DNA of 64,000 nucleotides from positions 372,001 through 436,000 of the forward strand of contig JBEWZL010000011.1 in NCBI GenBank assembly GCA_045837725.1, read 5' to 3'. Source of the DNA: Vermamoeba vermiformis (lineage: Eukaryota; Tubulinea; Echinamoebida). How positions within the stretch are numbered: the stretch's first letter is position 1; each line of letters begins with the position of its first letter. Made by a program: the position numbers and the translations under genes. Below the pieces are notes generated by a model, which saw only the letters and a program-made list of their open reading frames with translations, was not told the origin of the DNA and searched no databases. This document shows positions 1-17,054 of the stretch, piece after piece.

Positions 1-780
1 CTTTAACGTGCAACAATTCAGGTATTTAAATCGTTGGTTTCAATTTTTGTCGCTGATCAATATTTTTTGTAGTTGCCGATGATAAGAAGATCCACTGGAC
101 AAGGTTGACTCGTTCGTATTCTGTTTTCTATTTCAACGGCACCATCCGCTGCCATTATTCTGCTCCTGTTAAGCCTCCTCCAGTATTCAAACCCCACTTG
201 ACCCTTAATTACTTTGGTACCGGCCCCTACTGCTCCTCGTCATCAGTCTACAGGGTCATTGTTAATCACACAGATTCTTGCACACCTGGCTGCCAAAAGA
301 TTGGAGACTCGTACGTAAAGACTGAATGCGACACTGAGCCGATCTTGCCACCTGGTGATAATTGGATCGCAGAAATTAACAATGGAAACATCTACTCGTG
401 CAACAAGTACGTATAAACTACAAACAGTAACTCTTACGGATGACTTAACGAGATCTGAATCTGGATTTGTTTTCTGGATTTGGGTCAATTAAATTAATTA
501 ATTGCCTGATGCAGATTACGTACTTGCTAAATTATACGCATATATCTAATAGTATTGTTTTAGTCCCGTATCTGTGAAGTACACCAAGCAAAACTACTGT
601 GACGGTGCATACAAGATGTATGAAACATGCGACGCGGACACGGTGTATTGGCACAAATGCAACACTGCTACTTGCAACCAATGCTCGTTGTACACTAAGG
701 CCGCTACGAACTATTGCATGTACGGTTATAATTATCAGTGCATCAAAGCCAATTCTACCGTTGCCATACCTTTTATGTAA
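1..780 (+). CDS. Family C secreted Cys-rich protein, 3' part (5' end outside window)
   Basis: The last three exons of a gene entering from the left edge are visible. Bases 1-21 end an MRH-type domain (residues LTCNNS), then come an intron (about 22-72), a long exon (73-402), an intron ending in TTTTAG near 563, and a terminal exon to the TAA at 778-780. The long exon encodes a module with YFNGTI, the pattern CSSSSVY and a CTPGCQ motif. The terminal exon encodes a Cys-dense tail (CDADTVYWHKC, CNQCSL, NYC). The same three modules in the same order occur in the minus-strand gene at 35320-36946, which shows what the missing 5' part should be: signal peptide plus an MRH (mannose-6-phosphate-receptor homology) domain. 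No break is seen in the visible part. Function unknown; probably secreted or lumenal and glycan-binding, by inference. An AATAAA signal lies near 866. Confidence 0.7.
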
Positions 781-1084
781 TGCGACAAACAGGCTACATA
801 ATTACTCGTGCTTAACTTTTGCTTTCCACGGGTCTTATTCTAAATAACAAAGTCTCTGATATCAAATAAAGTCGATCATGACCAAAAAAAGTACGTTCGA
901 TCCACGTTAAAATTACCAAATAATTTCAAAAATCTATCGTTGATACGCTCTAGGCTCACTCGCCTTATGTTTATTCCTGGATGTGTTCTTTTTTTTGGAC
1001 TTCAGCGAAATTTCCAATGGACGATTCCTAATTACCCGCAAAGTATTCCTAGTTTATTATAGAAATACGACTTATTACTACAAC
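781..1084. other. Convergent intergenic region
   Basis: About 300 nt between the 3' ends of the family C gene (plus) and the F-box/SPRY gene (minus). Its first 100 nt are the 3' UTR of the former and match the 3' flanks of the other family C copies at 34571 and 55900. Nothing else recognised. Confidence 0.5.
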
Positions 1085-4000
1085 TTATTTTGTGAACTTT
1101 TTTCGCAGGAAAAATGCACCGATACAAATCGCACCAATTGCTGCCACCGCGCCAACGATCAATGAAGTATTAGTACTCTTAGTCGCCAATGATTTGGTGC
1201 TTGAATGGCGGCCATAGTTCTTATTTTCAAGCATGCGCTCGATATTCTTCCGCACTCTTTGCTTCAATTTATCGGTGTCGCCATTCGTGGAAATTTCGAC
1301 GCCGTAAATAACTCGTAACGGCGAAATAACGGCAGCTTCAAACGACACCGTTTCATCATCGAACTCAAGATCTAATATACTTAATAAATCTTGCAAGTAA
1401 TCATGCTTCATCTCGTCGGTGATGAGTTTCTCGTTCTGTTTGAAAACTTCTTGGACGTAGTCTTTGACCAATGAAAAGTCGTTCGGGGAAATCTTGAGCT
1501 TGTAAATGCCATAAAAAACAACGTCGCGTGGTCTGTCGTCAACCCCATTGATAACATTATGCGCTAGTACTTGTATCTCTATCTTTCTGAGGTATTCGGA
1601 GTGAGGTTTGTCCATGAAAAAGAGCGGATCCGATGCACTTTTTTGAAAGAGATCTTCAATCAAAGCCTTGTATCCATCATTCAGGCGCTTGTTTTCTCCG
1701 AAAATCGCCTGTTTAATCCTTTTGTTAAATAACGAAGTAAAATTTCATCGATTTAACGCACCTTCATCTGTTTGAATTCGTCCGCCTTAACTTGAGCCAA
1801 ATACTTGCATCTTTGCGCAATAACGGAGGTCTTAACTAAAATTCTTCTAAAGTACAGTCTGTGCATTACAATAATGTTAATAAAGCAACGGACAATGGGC
1901 CGTTAATTGTTAACTTACACAGTCGCCACCATAGCCTGAAATATCTCGTGTAGTAGCTCGCCGTTCGTAGATACAATTGACATTGAAAATTGCTTTGTCC
2001 AATGGTCCAAGCCGCCAGGTCGATCACGTCCTTAATTTAAATTTAATAAAAAATTCTCGGAAAAATTAATAATTTCTGCGTACCAAACTCAACTGCTGCC
2101 AGTAGATAAAGAGCCCAACTGCTCACATTCGACTGCAAATGCAATTACGTAATTAATTACTTACGTTGGTATCGTTTTAATTGTTTTTTAAAGACCGCAA
2201 CTTACGTAATCAAAAGCCATCGCTGTAATATCTTCGACAAATTCAAACATGAAGTAAAGCAGAATGTCGCCAAAGGACTCCATTGTTTTGTTCAAAACAG
2301 CCATGCACCTTTCTTGCCACGGTCTCGAATTCAAGCTCTAACATTGATTAATTTGATATAATTGATATTGCTACTGTGCGACGCATTCAAATTCGTAGGA
2401 TTTTTTCGGGAAACAATAAAAATGTCAACACTCATCACGTGACCAATGTTTCAGCTCCACGTGGGACTTTCCTAATAAGGCATATCCGAGCCATCCCTAA
2501 CAGCCATAGTTTTCAAATGGGATTTATATAGATGCGATGCCGGGAGAGTGCGCAATAGTTTTCGCAAAAAATCGAGTAGTATAATTTGAATTCGCGCCAA
2601 ACAGTATTTGTAAATAATATTACCTCATCAAGTTCAAAGCCTCGGCTCATGCCTTCGATCATATCTATAGCCGATTTGCTTTGTTTCGTGCTGCATTTTT
2701 GCAAAGTTAGAAATTTTCGTGCATTGGATTGATAGTACGAAATACAATACTCACTTCATATTACATAATCTTTCCGAGGAATTTAAAACAATGCGCATCA
2801 TATCCCATTGGATCAATATATTTTGTTGGTTCTCGCTGGCATTGGCGTACTTGCTTTTCGGCGGTATTCTGCCGTAAAGAAGCAAGTACAAAAAATCCGG
2901 CAAACGGACCTTGAAAGGGGGAATGTTGCGGTCACTATAGCAGGGACTGAGGTTATCCTCGATATTGTCGATTTTACTCAACTCAAACGCTGATAAGAGA
3001 TGCTCCACCACTATAAATAAAAAATCAACCAATATCTATCTATTTCTAGTGTTTGCTAAAATTGGGGCAAAGTTAAAAATTTTAACCGTGAAAAAATTGG
3101 TGTCAAAATGACGCGTGTCAAAAAATGACACGTGTCACTGACCTGTCATTTATCAACACATGCAACCACCGTCAGAAAAACACTTACCGACATTTGAATA
3201 GAGATCTAATGGTGTTTGAGCATGCTGTTGTTGGTACTTCAACAGATCGAACACGAACGGATGTGAGCCGAGGTTCACTTTCACTTCATGATTATGCAGT
3301 GAAACTGTTGCATGTAAGTTTTCGAGCTCCAGCAAACGATCGTCATTGAAGTTTTTGCTTGTTTCGTAGATCAAATTTCCATTTTTGGTAAAGAACACCG
3401 ATTGTTTCGCAAAGTTGATGCCAAACCCCACTATGAGAGTATATTATTATGTAAATTTAATACACTACCAGAAAAATCATTATTTTTATACATACCAACA
3501 TCGTTGCTATGAAAAGCAAACTCTTCCGGCTCCTCTTTGAGCGTCAGATCGCACTCCAAATAGATCCCGCCATCACTCGAATATCCGTAGGATGAAAGGC
3601 TATTACCTACGTATCCGATGAACCCTTCAATTGCACCTCCAATAACTAAATCGAAATCGGCGCTGGGCGACAACAACGAATCCAGTTAATTTTTTAAAAT
3701 TTCAATCTTATTCAACGAGGGCTTACCTAGTACCAACATCGATGACTTCTACTTCAAAATAAGCCGTTTTGAAATTTCCGATTGGTAGTGGATACATCTT
3801 AATCTGGCTTTGAAGACTCTGGTAACGGATCCAGATGTGAGTGGCGAGAAAAGAAAATGAAAATGAGCTAGAACTTACGCAATAGACGCCTTCGATGTCT
3901 TCATTGGTGGCACCACTGACCTTGAAATGATATTTAGAGATGGTTTGTAGCTTAGGAAGGCTCTCTTTGGAACTGTTGGGGCGAATCTGACCGTTTCTGA

Positions 4001-4372
4001 TGCTGGTGTTGAAAAATGATGCAATTTTAAATTCTTTCTTCCAATCGATGGCGTTTGTAATTATAACTTCATTCGTATGTGGTAACGCTGATGATGCAAT
4101 TAAAAAAAATAATAAATAATTAAAATAAAATATTTTGGCCATTCTGAAACGTCTTTCAACCGATTAATATTAAAATACGCACCACCAGCACTCCAATGAA
4201 ATATTTTTCTGGTTAGCTGCTCCCAAAGTCCATGGCTCGTGTCAAACAGTTTCAGATGAGCTGAACTCACCGAATAGAAATTGATTGCCGATGACGTAGG
4301 TAATAGCGAAAGCAAATCAACCAATACTTCGCGAGGTATGGTCGTAAAGATCAAGTCTTGTGTTGCGTCCAT
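1085..4372 (-). CDS. F-box / SPRY domain protein with C-terminal membrane anchor
   Basis: A multi-exon gene assembled in one continuous frame. The ATG at 4372 gives an N-terminal F-box (IPREVLVDLLSLLPTSSAI), followed by a SPRY/B30.2 domain (AYFEVEVIDVG, SSDGGIYLECDL, then GFGINFAKQSVFFTKNG), typical of RanBPM-like SPRY folds. A helical region of about 400 residues without recognised domains follows (for example FGDILLYFMFEFVEDI, ELLHEIFQAMVATV). The last 30 residues hold one hydrophobic helix (LIVGAVAAIGAICIGAFFL) followed by RKKFTK, which looks like a tail anchor. Most introns are 45-110 nt with GTAAGT or GTGCGT donors; the longer ones are about 3183-3013 (containing TGACACGTGTCA) and about 2635-2339. 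F-box proteins normally recruit substrates to SCF ubiquitin ligases through Skp1, and SPRY is a peptide-binding fold. The inferred role is a membrane-tethered SCF adaptor. Joining the SPRY part to the C-terminal half rests on frame-preserving splices only. Confidence 0.65.
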
Positions 4373-4708
4373 CACTGAAAAGGTGAAAAGAAGCGGTTCG
4401 AATTTCAGCCGAGATAAGGGTAATTTCCTTGACAAAAAACGCGGTCCTTCTTTTTCAATTCCAACGCAAGCGTTGCGCTGTTACAATTTGCCGTCATTAG
4501 TTTTTGCCTCCGTTTCAAGAATTATGAACAAAGATCCAGGATCAAATCCACAACATCCGTAAAGGTGGCATTACTTTGTAACGATTTTACGATGTATATG
4601 GACACCATATTAATATGAAGTATTAATGAGGTTTACTTAATCGCGTGAGGCTTGGAGGATCAAGCAAAAAAATTGCGTGTTTTTATTATTATTAGTTATT
4701 ATGAAAAT

Positions 4709-10473
<5,765 letters not shown>

Positions 10474-10948
10474 TAGGGAGGCTCTTTAATTGTTGTAAGT
10501 AATAAATTAGGTTCCACGATCGTAGAAAACATTTACTGCTCACGCGAGTGAACGATAATTAATTCACTCGTTGATTTATAAATAATACAGAAAGTGTGTG
10601 CGCAATAGTATTTTGTAACAACGCAAAGGAAAGTCGAAAAGTCTCCTGATAAAAACGAGCAATTTTTGGTTGAAAATTCAAAAGGCGCCAAAACTTGTTT
10701 ATCTGCCTTGAACGAACACTATTCAAAGTTATTTAATATGGTACTTGATATTTATTTATGGCAAAAATAGAAAGGCCTAATTTAGGCTCGAAATTCAGAA
10801 GCGCACTGCTTTCAAGATCTTTTATTTGAAAATGCGTGTTTATTTATTTGAAAGTGCGCCAACATAAAACCAGACGAGGTTCGACCAGCAATTTTTCTAG
10901 CATAAAGTGCAACAACGAGCTAGCTAATAGCAAATCCGAAGGACTCTA
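10474..10948. promoter_or_regulatory. Divergent promoter region between ABCC and VIT-VWA genes
   Basis: 475 nt between two divergently transcribed start codons, so it must hold both 5' UTRs and promoters. It is AT-rich, with no ORF of note. I see no clear TATA element or repeated operator. Confidence 0.4.
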
Positions 10949-13900
10949 ATGGCCAGATACGGTTTAGTCAACCTTGAAAATGAATTATTATGCCCACTGC
11001 AATCTGTTAATGTATCATCCACTTTTGTAGACAGATTTGGTAAGCACTTTACATGCATCAAACGCCTCTTGTTCGTAACCTAATATTTTTCATTAGGATC
11101 CGCTGTAGTGACCCAAGTCTTCCAAAATAATAGTGATGATCCTATAGAAGCAGTATTTACGTTTCCAAAAGACGATCAAGCAGCAATAACAGGATTCAAA
11201 GTGAAAATAAATGACAAAACACTGATTGGTCAAATCGAAGCCAGCGATGAAGCACAAGAGAAATACAGTGATGCAATTGCGGAAGGCAAAGGTGCATATT
11301 TGCTCTCGCAAAAACGACCAGACATCATCTCTCTGTATATCGGTAAGTTTAACATCTTAAATTTTTTGATCGGATCTAACGAACAAATTTAAATTTGTTT
11401 AGGCAGCCTTTTACCGAACCAAAAAGTAACAATTGAGCTCAAGTACGTAATTGAAGCGCAATGGGAAGGAGATTCGTTAAGAATAACATTCCCAACGACC
11501 ATTGCACCTCGTTACACGCCTCAACAATTTCAACAAGACGAAGATCATAAATTAAATCCAGCTTATCATTCAAATGATAATACGCTGCCATATGACTTCA
11601 CATTCGAATCGTCAGTGCAATTAACGCTTGATACAATTTCATCGTTTGAATCTCCGACACACGAGTTCGATCTGACTTTATCGGGAGATCGAAAAGAGAT
11701 TAAAGTCGAAGCAAAGTTATATAACGGAGATAATTTGGCGAATAGAGACGTAGTTCTTATTGTCCATTCACATGAACGACAACAACGCAAAACACCAGTC
11801 ATGCTTGATGAAATTGACAAAAATGGGCATCACGCGCTGTACATCTCATTTATTCCAAAAATAGTAACGCAAGCTACAACACTGCCTCGAAGTCAATACG
11901 AGATTATCTTCTTAGTTGACAGGTAACACTTCGTTTGACACGTGTCATTCTGAAACTAATTCTTTTTTGATCAATAGAAGCGGAAGCATGTCCGGCGCAC
12001 CAATGGAAAACTGCAAGGCTGCGTTGTTACTCTTCTTACGGTCCTTGCCGAGCGACTCGTTCTTCAATATTGTCAGCTTCGGTACAAATCATGTCTCACT
12101 GTACAAAACACCTCAAGCTTACGACGATGCGTCGTTGGACTACGCTTCAAAGCAGGTGCAAAAATTTGGTGCCGATTTAGGTAAAGCAAATGAAATTTCG
12201 CTACATTTGATGCTGACGAACGATAGGTGGAACTGAACTATTTGCCCCGCTGAAACATATTTTAAGCGCTTCAAAACAAAAGAACAGAAAAAGAGTTGTG
12301 TTTGTCTTAACGGACGGCGAAGTTTCGAACTCTGGTCAAGTGATAGACCTGGTTCGTTCTCACGCCGCAACAACGTCAGTTTACACATTCGGCCTTGGAA
12401 ACAATGTCAGTAGGAACCTCGTTAATGGCATGGCCCAGGCTGGCAATGGTTACGCTGAATATGCCGCAAGCAACGAACGACTTCAACCTAAGATCATTCG
12501 ACAGGTAAAAATGTCATTTTATGACACTTTGACACTTTGACACGTGTCAACAGAATCTGCTCAAATCGTATGTTCTAACTTAGTTTTGCAGCTGAAAAGC
12601 GCCTTAAACTCATTTTCCGTGAAAGTTAATTGGAAATCAAAAGCCGTCAAAATGTTCCCGAACAACGTAATGCCAACAAACGAAGACGAGCCAGTTCACT
12701 TTATGGCCTTTATCGAAGATAACAATTACCTAAATAGGTAAGTGCAGCATTTAATAATCAATAACCTTTGAAAGTTTTTTAATAATTTTTTTAGCGTGAA
12801 GGAAATCGAACTGTTGTTGGAGGCTGACGGAAAGGCGTTTAAAACGGCAGTTCCGTTAAGTTCCGTAACGCAAATCCAAGGTGAAAAAATTCATCAGCTG
12901 TTCGTGAAGCACAAGGCTGATTCGTTAGAACGGGCTGCGCGACCAGAGAAGAAAAAGAAAATTCAAGAATTGTGCAAGAAGTATCGCGTGTTGTCGAATT
13001 TGACAAGTTTTTTGGTCGTAGAACGAAGAAATATTGCGACCGAAAAAACACCAAAACTAGTTGATGTGCCATTAGCCAAGCCTCAATTGAAAACTCAACC
13101 AACATCGCACCTCGGAAAAGCCAATTTTGTCGGCAACCATTCGTTCTGTGCATCTTATATCTCCACTATTGGCGTTGACTTCAAGATGACCAGCGTTAAT
13201 TTGGGCTCAGCTGGAACAGCTAAAGCACAAAACTGGGACACTGGTACGTATTTGACACTTGACATTTTGACACGTGTCATTCGGAGCTCGGATCGTCTCA
13301 TTGACACGCCAATTATTACAAATGATTATATACGAAAACATTAACGTAGAGGTTATTAATGTACTTTTTTATAGGTGGTCAAGAACGTTTCCGTTCGATG
13401 TCAACGAGTTATTACCGCGGAGCTAACGCCGTGCTACTCGTGTACAGTATTGACAGAAGCGACTCTTTCAAGCAAATTCAACACTTCTATAATGAAGCTC
13501 TTAACTCGTGTGGTCCCATCACCGTGTTCTTGCTTGTCGGAAACAAGTTGGATCTGCAAGCCCAGCGTCAAGTCTCATTCGACGAAGGCTTGGCTTGGGC
13601 TACACGTTACAACATTCCGTTCTTTGAAGTTAGTGCTAAAGACTTGTCGAATATGGCTGAAATGGTGCAAAGTCTTTACAATAACATGTACATGAAGCAA
13701 TGGGAAGACGGTGCAAGCTCAGTGAACTTTAAAAGTAAGTTCGGAAAAACTCGTTGAATTATTCCGTAGGTCTCTAACGGACTTTCCTTTTTAGGTGTTA
13801 CTGTCGGTGAGTCCGGCGTTGGCAAATCGGTCATTACTGAACGCATGTCTGGATTTTCGATCGATCTTAGCGACCTGGTCGAACGATATCCGCTTAGTAC

Positions 13901-14498
13901 CGGATCTTACAACACTAGTAATACTAATACTGGTTATACTCATACAAGCGCAAATTCGAATTCAAATTCTGGATCCAGCATGTTTGGCAAGCTTTGGAGT
14001 GGATTCACGGGACTTTTCAGTCGAAAAAGTGCCACTCAAACAGTCACAAGCTCAACGCCAGTAACTTCAGCGCCTATCAGAAACGATCAGATTAATAGTA
14101 ACTTTAACAACACTAATCAAAGTGCCGGGTCAACGCTTGGTCAAACAACCAGCAATAATAATAATTACAGCGCAAGTACGACTTCAAAGTTGTCGAGCAA
14201 GTCGATGGATGCAATGTTATTGTTACAAGAAGCCGCTGGCAATTGGAAATTGCATCAACATTTGGCCAAGTTGTTGAACATCGATTGGACTACACTCGAG
14301 TCGGCAAAGCCGAAAGAAATTACCGACGATGCGTGGATGACGTTGGTTTGCGTTGCTTATTTACACAATATTTGCAGCCAGCACAAGTCAGAATGGGAAC
14401 TGATCGTTCAGAAGGCTGAAAATTGGTTGAAAACTGTTGGTGCAAACAGATCTGAATGGAATCAACGTGCAAGACAGTTGATACAACAAAGTGTTTGA
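10949..14498 (+). CDS. VIT-VWA protein with inserted circularly permuted Rab-like GTPase (copy 1)
   Basis: Nine exons give a protein of about 1,000 residues, all joining in frame. Residues 5-140 form a VIT domain (PIEAVFTFPKDDQAAI, GQIEASDEAQEKYSDA). About residues 275-450 form a VWA domain with a complete MIDAS start (DRSGSMSG) and the LTDGE strand. A beta-rich stretch follows, then a Rab-like G domain in rotated order: switch I YISTIGVDF (about 612), G3 WDTGGQERF (about 646), G4 GNKLD (about 705), G5 SAKD (about 742), and last the P-loop GESGVGKS (about 770). An Asn/Ser/Thr-rich linker and the C-terminal helical domain usual in VIT-VWA proteins (MLLLQEAAGNW to LIQQSV) end the protein. VIT-VWA proteins are cytosolic; the metal-binding VWA implies protein-protein contacts and the G domain implies nucleotide control (inference). 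Three introns (11923-, 12508-, 13243-) carry TGACACGTGTCA. A tRNA-Leu follows 86 nt downstream. Confidence 0.88.
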
Positions 14499-14679
14499 AA
14501 GTAAACGTGTGGTGTGTTGATTTTCCCAAATAAGGCAATTTTATCGACCACTTCGCCACGTGACATTTTTCTCGGTCGTTGATCGCATCGGTGCCCGAGT
14601 TGGTCTAAGGGGTTGGATTAAGGCTCCAATATCTTCGGATGCAAGGGTTCGAATCCCTTCCGATGCAATACCTTTTTGC
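14376..14679 (+). repeat. Direct duplication block, copy 1 (gene 3' end plus tRNA)
   Basis: About 304 nt covering the last 41 codons of the VIT-VWA gene, its 3' flank, the tRNA-Leu and its T-run. It is nearly identical to 21213-21516, with only a few substitutions and no length change, while similarity fades on both sides. Confidence 0.85.
14585..14667 (+). tRNA. tRNA-Leu (anticodon AAG), copy 1
   Basis: An 83-nt cloverleaf. Acceptor GCATCGG pairs with CCGATGC, followed by discriminator A. The D arm is CCC/GGG with GAGTTGGTCTAA. The anticodon stem TTGGA/TCCAA encloses TTAAGGC, giving anticodon AAG (Leu, CUU/CUC). It has the long variable arm expected of class II tRNA-Leu, and T arm AAGGG-TTCGAAT-CCCTT with an intact B box. 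No intron. A T-run (CCTTTTTG) 4 nt downstream can serve as Pol III terminator. The sequence is identical to the copy at 21422-21504. Confidence 0.95.
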
Positions 14680-15024
14680 CTCTTTACGTCTGACTACTTC
14701 TACCTTCCTTTACCGGTCTTTATGCGTCTCCAATCTGTCAAAGTAATTTTTTGTGACGAGAAATCTTTCGGCGTTTTTTCTCGGTTCGCTAAAGTAAAAA
14801 TTGGCACTGCCGTCGTTTATTCACCTCTGAAACCAACAACGTGACAACATGAACCTTATTTAATTAATTATTATTAATATCTGTGCATCACTCGCATTTA
14901 CACCTGACAAGGCATAATAACGTAAGTAAATTTTTTAAAATTAATTAATTAATTTATTCTGCTCGTTTTCGAATATTCTACTGTCTTTGGCTCAGTAAAT
15001 AATAATAATTTTTATTTCAAGACA
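14680..15024. other. Intergenic region
   Basis: AT-rich 345 nt between the tRNA-Leu and the next plus-strand start. It presumably holds that gene's promoter. No gene-like structure seen. Confidence 0.4.
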
Positions 15025-15678
15025 ATGTCAAAAATCGACAATAAAGCAGAATATTATTTTGGAAACAAGCCAGTCATCGAGAAAGGCGCTGATGAGAATG
15101 AATTCGAAGGATCATTCACAGAGTCCGTAGATTTAGAAAAATTGGCGTTAATTCGCGAACAAAACCTGGCTAACTTCTGGGAGCAAATCTGGATCGAGCT
15201 CGCGATGCTCCGTTGCGGAATTGAAGTCAATGATAACTCAGATATTATTACATTGACCGAAGTGTCTCCTATTGCTCGCCAGAGGTACCCTTACGGCGGC
15301 CAACAGCAGATTTGGTCCGAGAACGTAACTGGCGCCAGAAAAAGGGGTTGGGACTGGAGCGGCGATACTGAAATTTATGCTAAGACCTTAAACGGTCCTA
15401 AGAACTTATTTGAAGCAGTAATTTCGTTGATGATCTCCGAATACTCTGGATTCTGGATTTACAGCGACCTTATGACGATCGAACCAGGCGAGCACTCTGC
15501 ATATCAAGATTGGCAAAGCTTTTGGAACGACTCCTGCCACTCATATGAAAATGATTTGCCGGCATGGAAAGGCAGGCCTGAGCGAGATGTGGTCCTGAAA
15601 CAGGATGGCAACACTGGCATTCACTTGGCACAAAAATCAGGTGGAACTTATGTCATTGTATATTTCCTTACTTCTTAG
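15025..15678 (+). CDS. Uncharacterised acidic soluble protein
   Basis: A single-exon ORF from an ATG (MSKIDNKAEYYFGNKPVIEK) to TAG, 217 residues, with an A-rich start context. There is no signal peptide and no membrane helix. It is rich in Trp, Glu and Asp (FWEQIWIELAM, GWDWSGDTEIY, YQDWQSFWNDSC), suggesting a compact globular fold. I do not recognise a family. A splice model skipping from about 15632 to a TCTAG acceptor near 15718 keeps an open frame for about 70 more codons, but that extension runs antisense over the last exon of the minus-strand gene S1, so the single-exon form is preferred. An AATAAA-like signal lies near 15700. The gene has no counterpart next to the second VIT-VWA copy. 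Confidence 0.6.
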   Translation: MSKIDNKAEYYFGNKPVIEKGADENEFEGSFTESVDLEKLALIREQNLANFWEQIWIELAMLRCGIEVNDNSDIITLTEVSPIARQRYPYGGQQQIWSENVTGARKRGWDWSGDTEIYAKTLNGPKNLFEAVISLMISEYSGFWIYSDLMTIEPGEHSAYQDWQSFWNDSCHSYENDLPAWKGRPERDVVLKQDGNTGIHLAQKSGGTYVIVYFLTS

Positions 15679-15822
15679 TTGATAATTTCAAATTGTAAAT
15701 AAACTTCATCGCTTCTAGTTGAACTTTATCAAACGATCGGATCCTATGGTAAAGCGGCGCAACGTCAATTAAGAGCTAAGTATATTTATGAGTCCAATAG
15801 TAAATGCAACTATATTAAGAGC

Positions 15823-16994
15823 TTATTTGCGCAACAGAAGGGACAAAAAGTCGCTGGCGAAAGCGTTGGTGCAGGTCAACTTTGGATTCACCTTGTTGGG
15901 AGGAGCCTGAATAACAGCAACGTTAGTATTTCAATATAAATACTTAAGTGTATATTTTCTTACGTAGATGGAAGGAGAGAAGGGACCAGAAACGGTGTTG
16001 AAGAAGTTGAGTTGGAGATCTCCCAAGTACTCAATACCCTCAACGTCAATTTGGACAATAGTGGTGGTCTTAGTAGAGACCCAAATAGTGACAGGGGCAG
16101 TGTAGCCGAAGACAGCAGCTATTTACAAGAGTTAATAAGATGCTTTTTTTTTGACAGATCAAAACTCGTGTCAGATGGCCAGATCCGTGTCGTTTTCTTA
16201 CCTTCGAACTCCCAGCCAGTGCAAGGTTTACCAGCGACGACCTTGTTGCCGACGAATGAAGCATTGGAAGGCAATTGGAAGGGGAAGAAGATCAAAAGGG
16301 AGGCGGGAACAGAGCCTAAAAGGTACGTGTTCACATTAGTTCACGAACGGCAAAAACTTACGAATGGTAGGTTCACTGGAACTTTCCAAAATATCACAAA
16401 TCGATCATATACTAATGCCTTAAAGCTTAATATGACTTACCAAAGTTCCAGCACAAAGGACCTTCGTACATGTAACCTTGAAACGAGCAAGATTAATTAA
16501 AGATTTGGCAAGTTTCTCAAATTGGATTATGTCTCATACCAGTAGTAGTGCCTTGGCTAGCATCAGGGGAAGCAACGAGGTTGGTGTGGAAAGACAATGG
16601 AACATCTAAATGTCAAGAATGTCAGTCTTCAGCTCGATCGGATTTCGATCTGCACTTACACTCTTCACCACCGACTTCCAAGAAAGAACCAGCGTTGACG
16701 TAATCCAAAGCAAAGAATCCCGAGACAAAGACGGGAGAATCAGTTGGGGAAACGTAGCCAGGCAAAACAACTGTCAAAATCGTGAAATTAATTTCTGGAT
16801 CTGAATCATCGCTTATAATCTAGCCATGCATTAAACTGCACGTTGAACAATTTAAGGACAAATTTATTATTATTATTATTTTTAAACTTACGCGTGAAGT
16901 TGGTGTAGAACTGTTGAGGAAGCTTTGGCGGAGTTTGGCAGAAGGCAGTGCCAACGACGCAGAGAATAGCAGCGATAACGATAATCGATCTCAT
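15823..16994 (-). CDS. Small secreted protein, family S, copy S1
   Basis: Seven or so exons encode a protein of about 250 residues. It starts with a clear signal peptide (MRSIIVIAAILCVVGTAFC, then QTPPKLPQQFYTNFTR). Conserved blocks follow, all shared with S2 and S3: SGFFALDYVNAGSFLEVGGE, SFHTNLVASPDASQGT, GYMYEGPLCWNFG, FFPFQLPSNASFVG, TVSGPFSPSIY and the end APPNKVNP to LLLRK. Introns sit at identical positions in all three copies. Secreted or wall-associated role inferred from the signal peptide alone; the domain is not one I can name, though its style resembles small secreted proteins of social amoebae. Sequence 5' of the ATG matches that of the other copies. It converges on the unknown gene upstream with a gap of about 145 nt. 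Confidence 0.8.
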
Positions 16995-17054
16995 GTTTTA
17001 AGATTTGTGGCGCAGTGCTTATCAATAAACAAATAAAATCAAGAATAAAATCTG
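16995..17054 (-). promoter_or_regulatory. Family S promoter, S1
   Basis: The 60 nt before the S1 ATG (read on minus) contain two TGATTTTATT-like boxes, then TTTATTGATAAGCACTG and CTTAAAAC directly before ATG. The same arrangement precedes S3 (23721-23774), and the TTGATAAGCACTG/CTTAAAAC part precedes S2 (21968-22002), although 3' flanks differ. Conservation points to a shared core promoter and 5' UTR. Confidence 0.55.

Noticed and set aside
2808-2993. Plus-strand 61-codon frame with a hydrophobic start
   Set aside because: It begins at TTG, not ATG, and the opposite strand gives an exon that joins the F-box/SPRY gene in frame on both sides.
13240-13800. Explaining the rotated Rab motifs by misassembly or a second partial Rab gene
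   Set aside because: The same order and exon layout appear in the independent paralogue at 20130-20800, and no other P-loop precedes switch I in either copy.
15718-15939. Second exon of the 15025 gene
   Set aside because: The open frame is the antisense of the last exon of gene S1, which is confirmed by S2 and S3.
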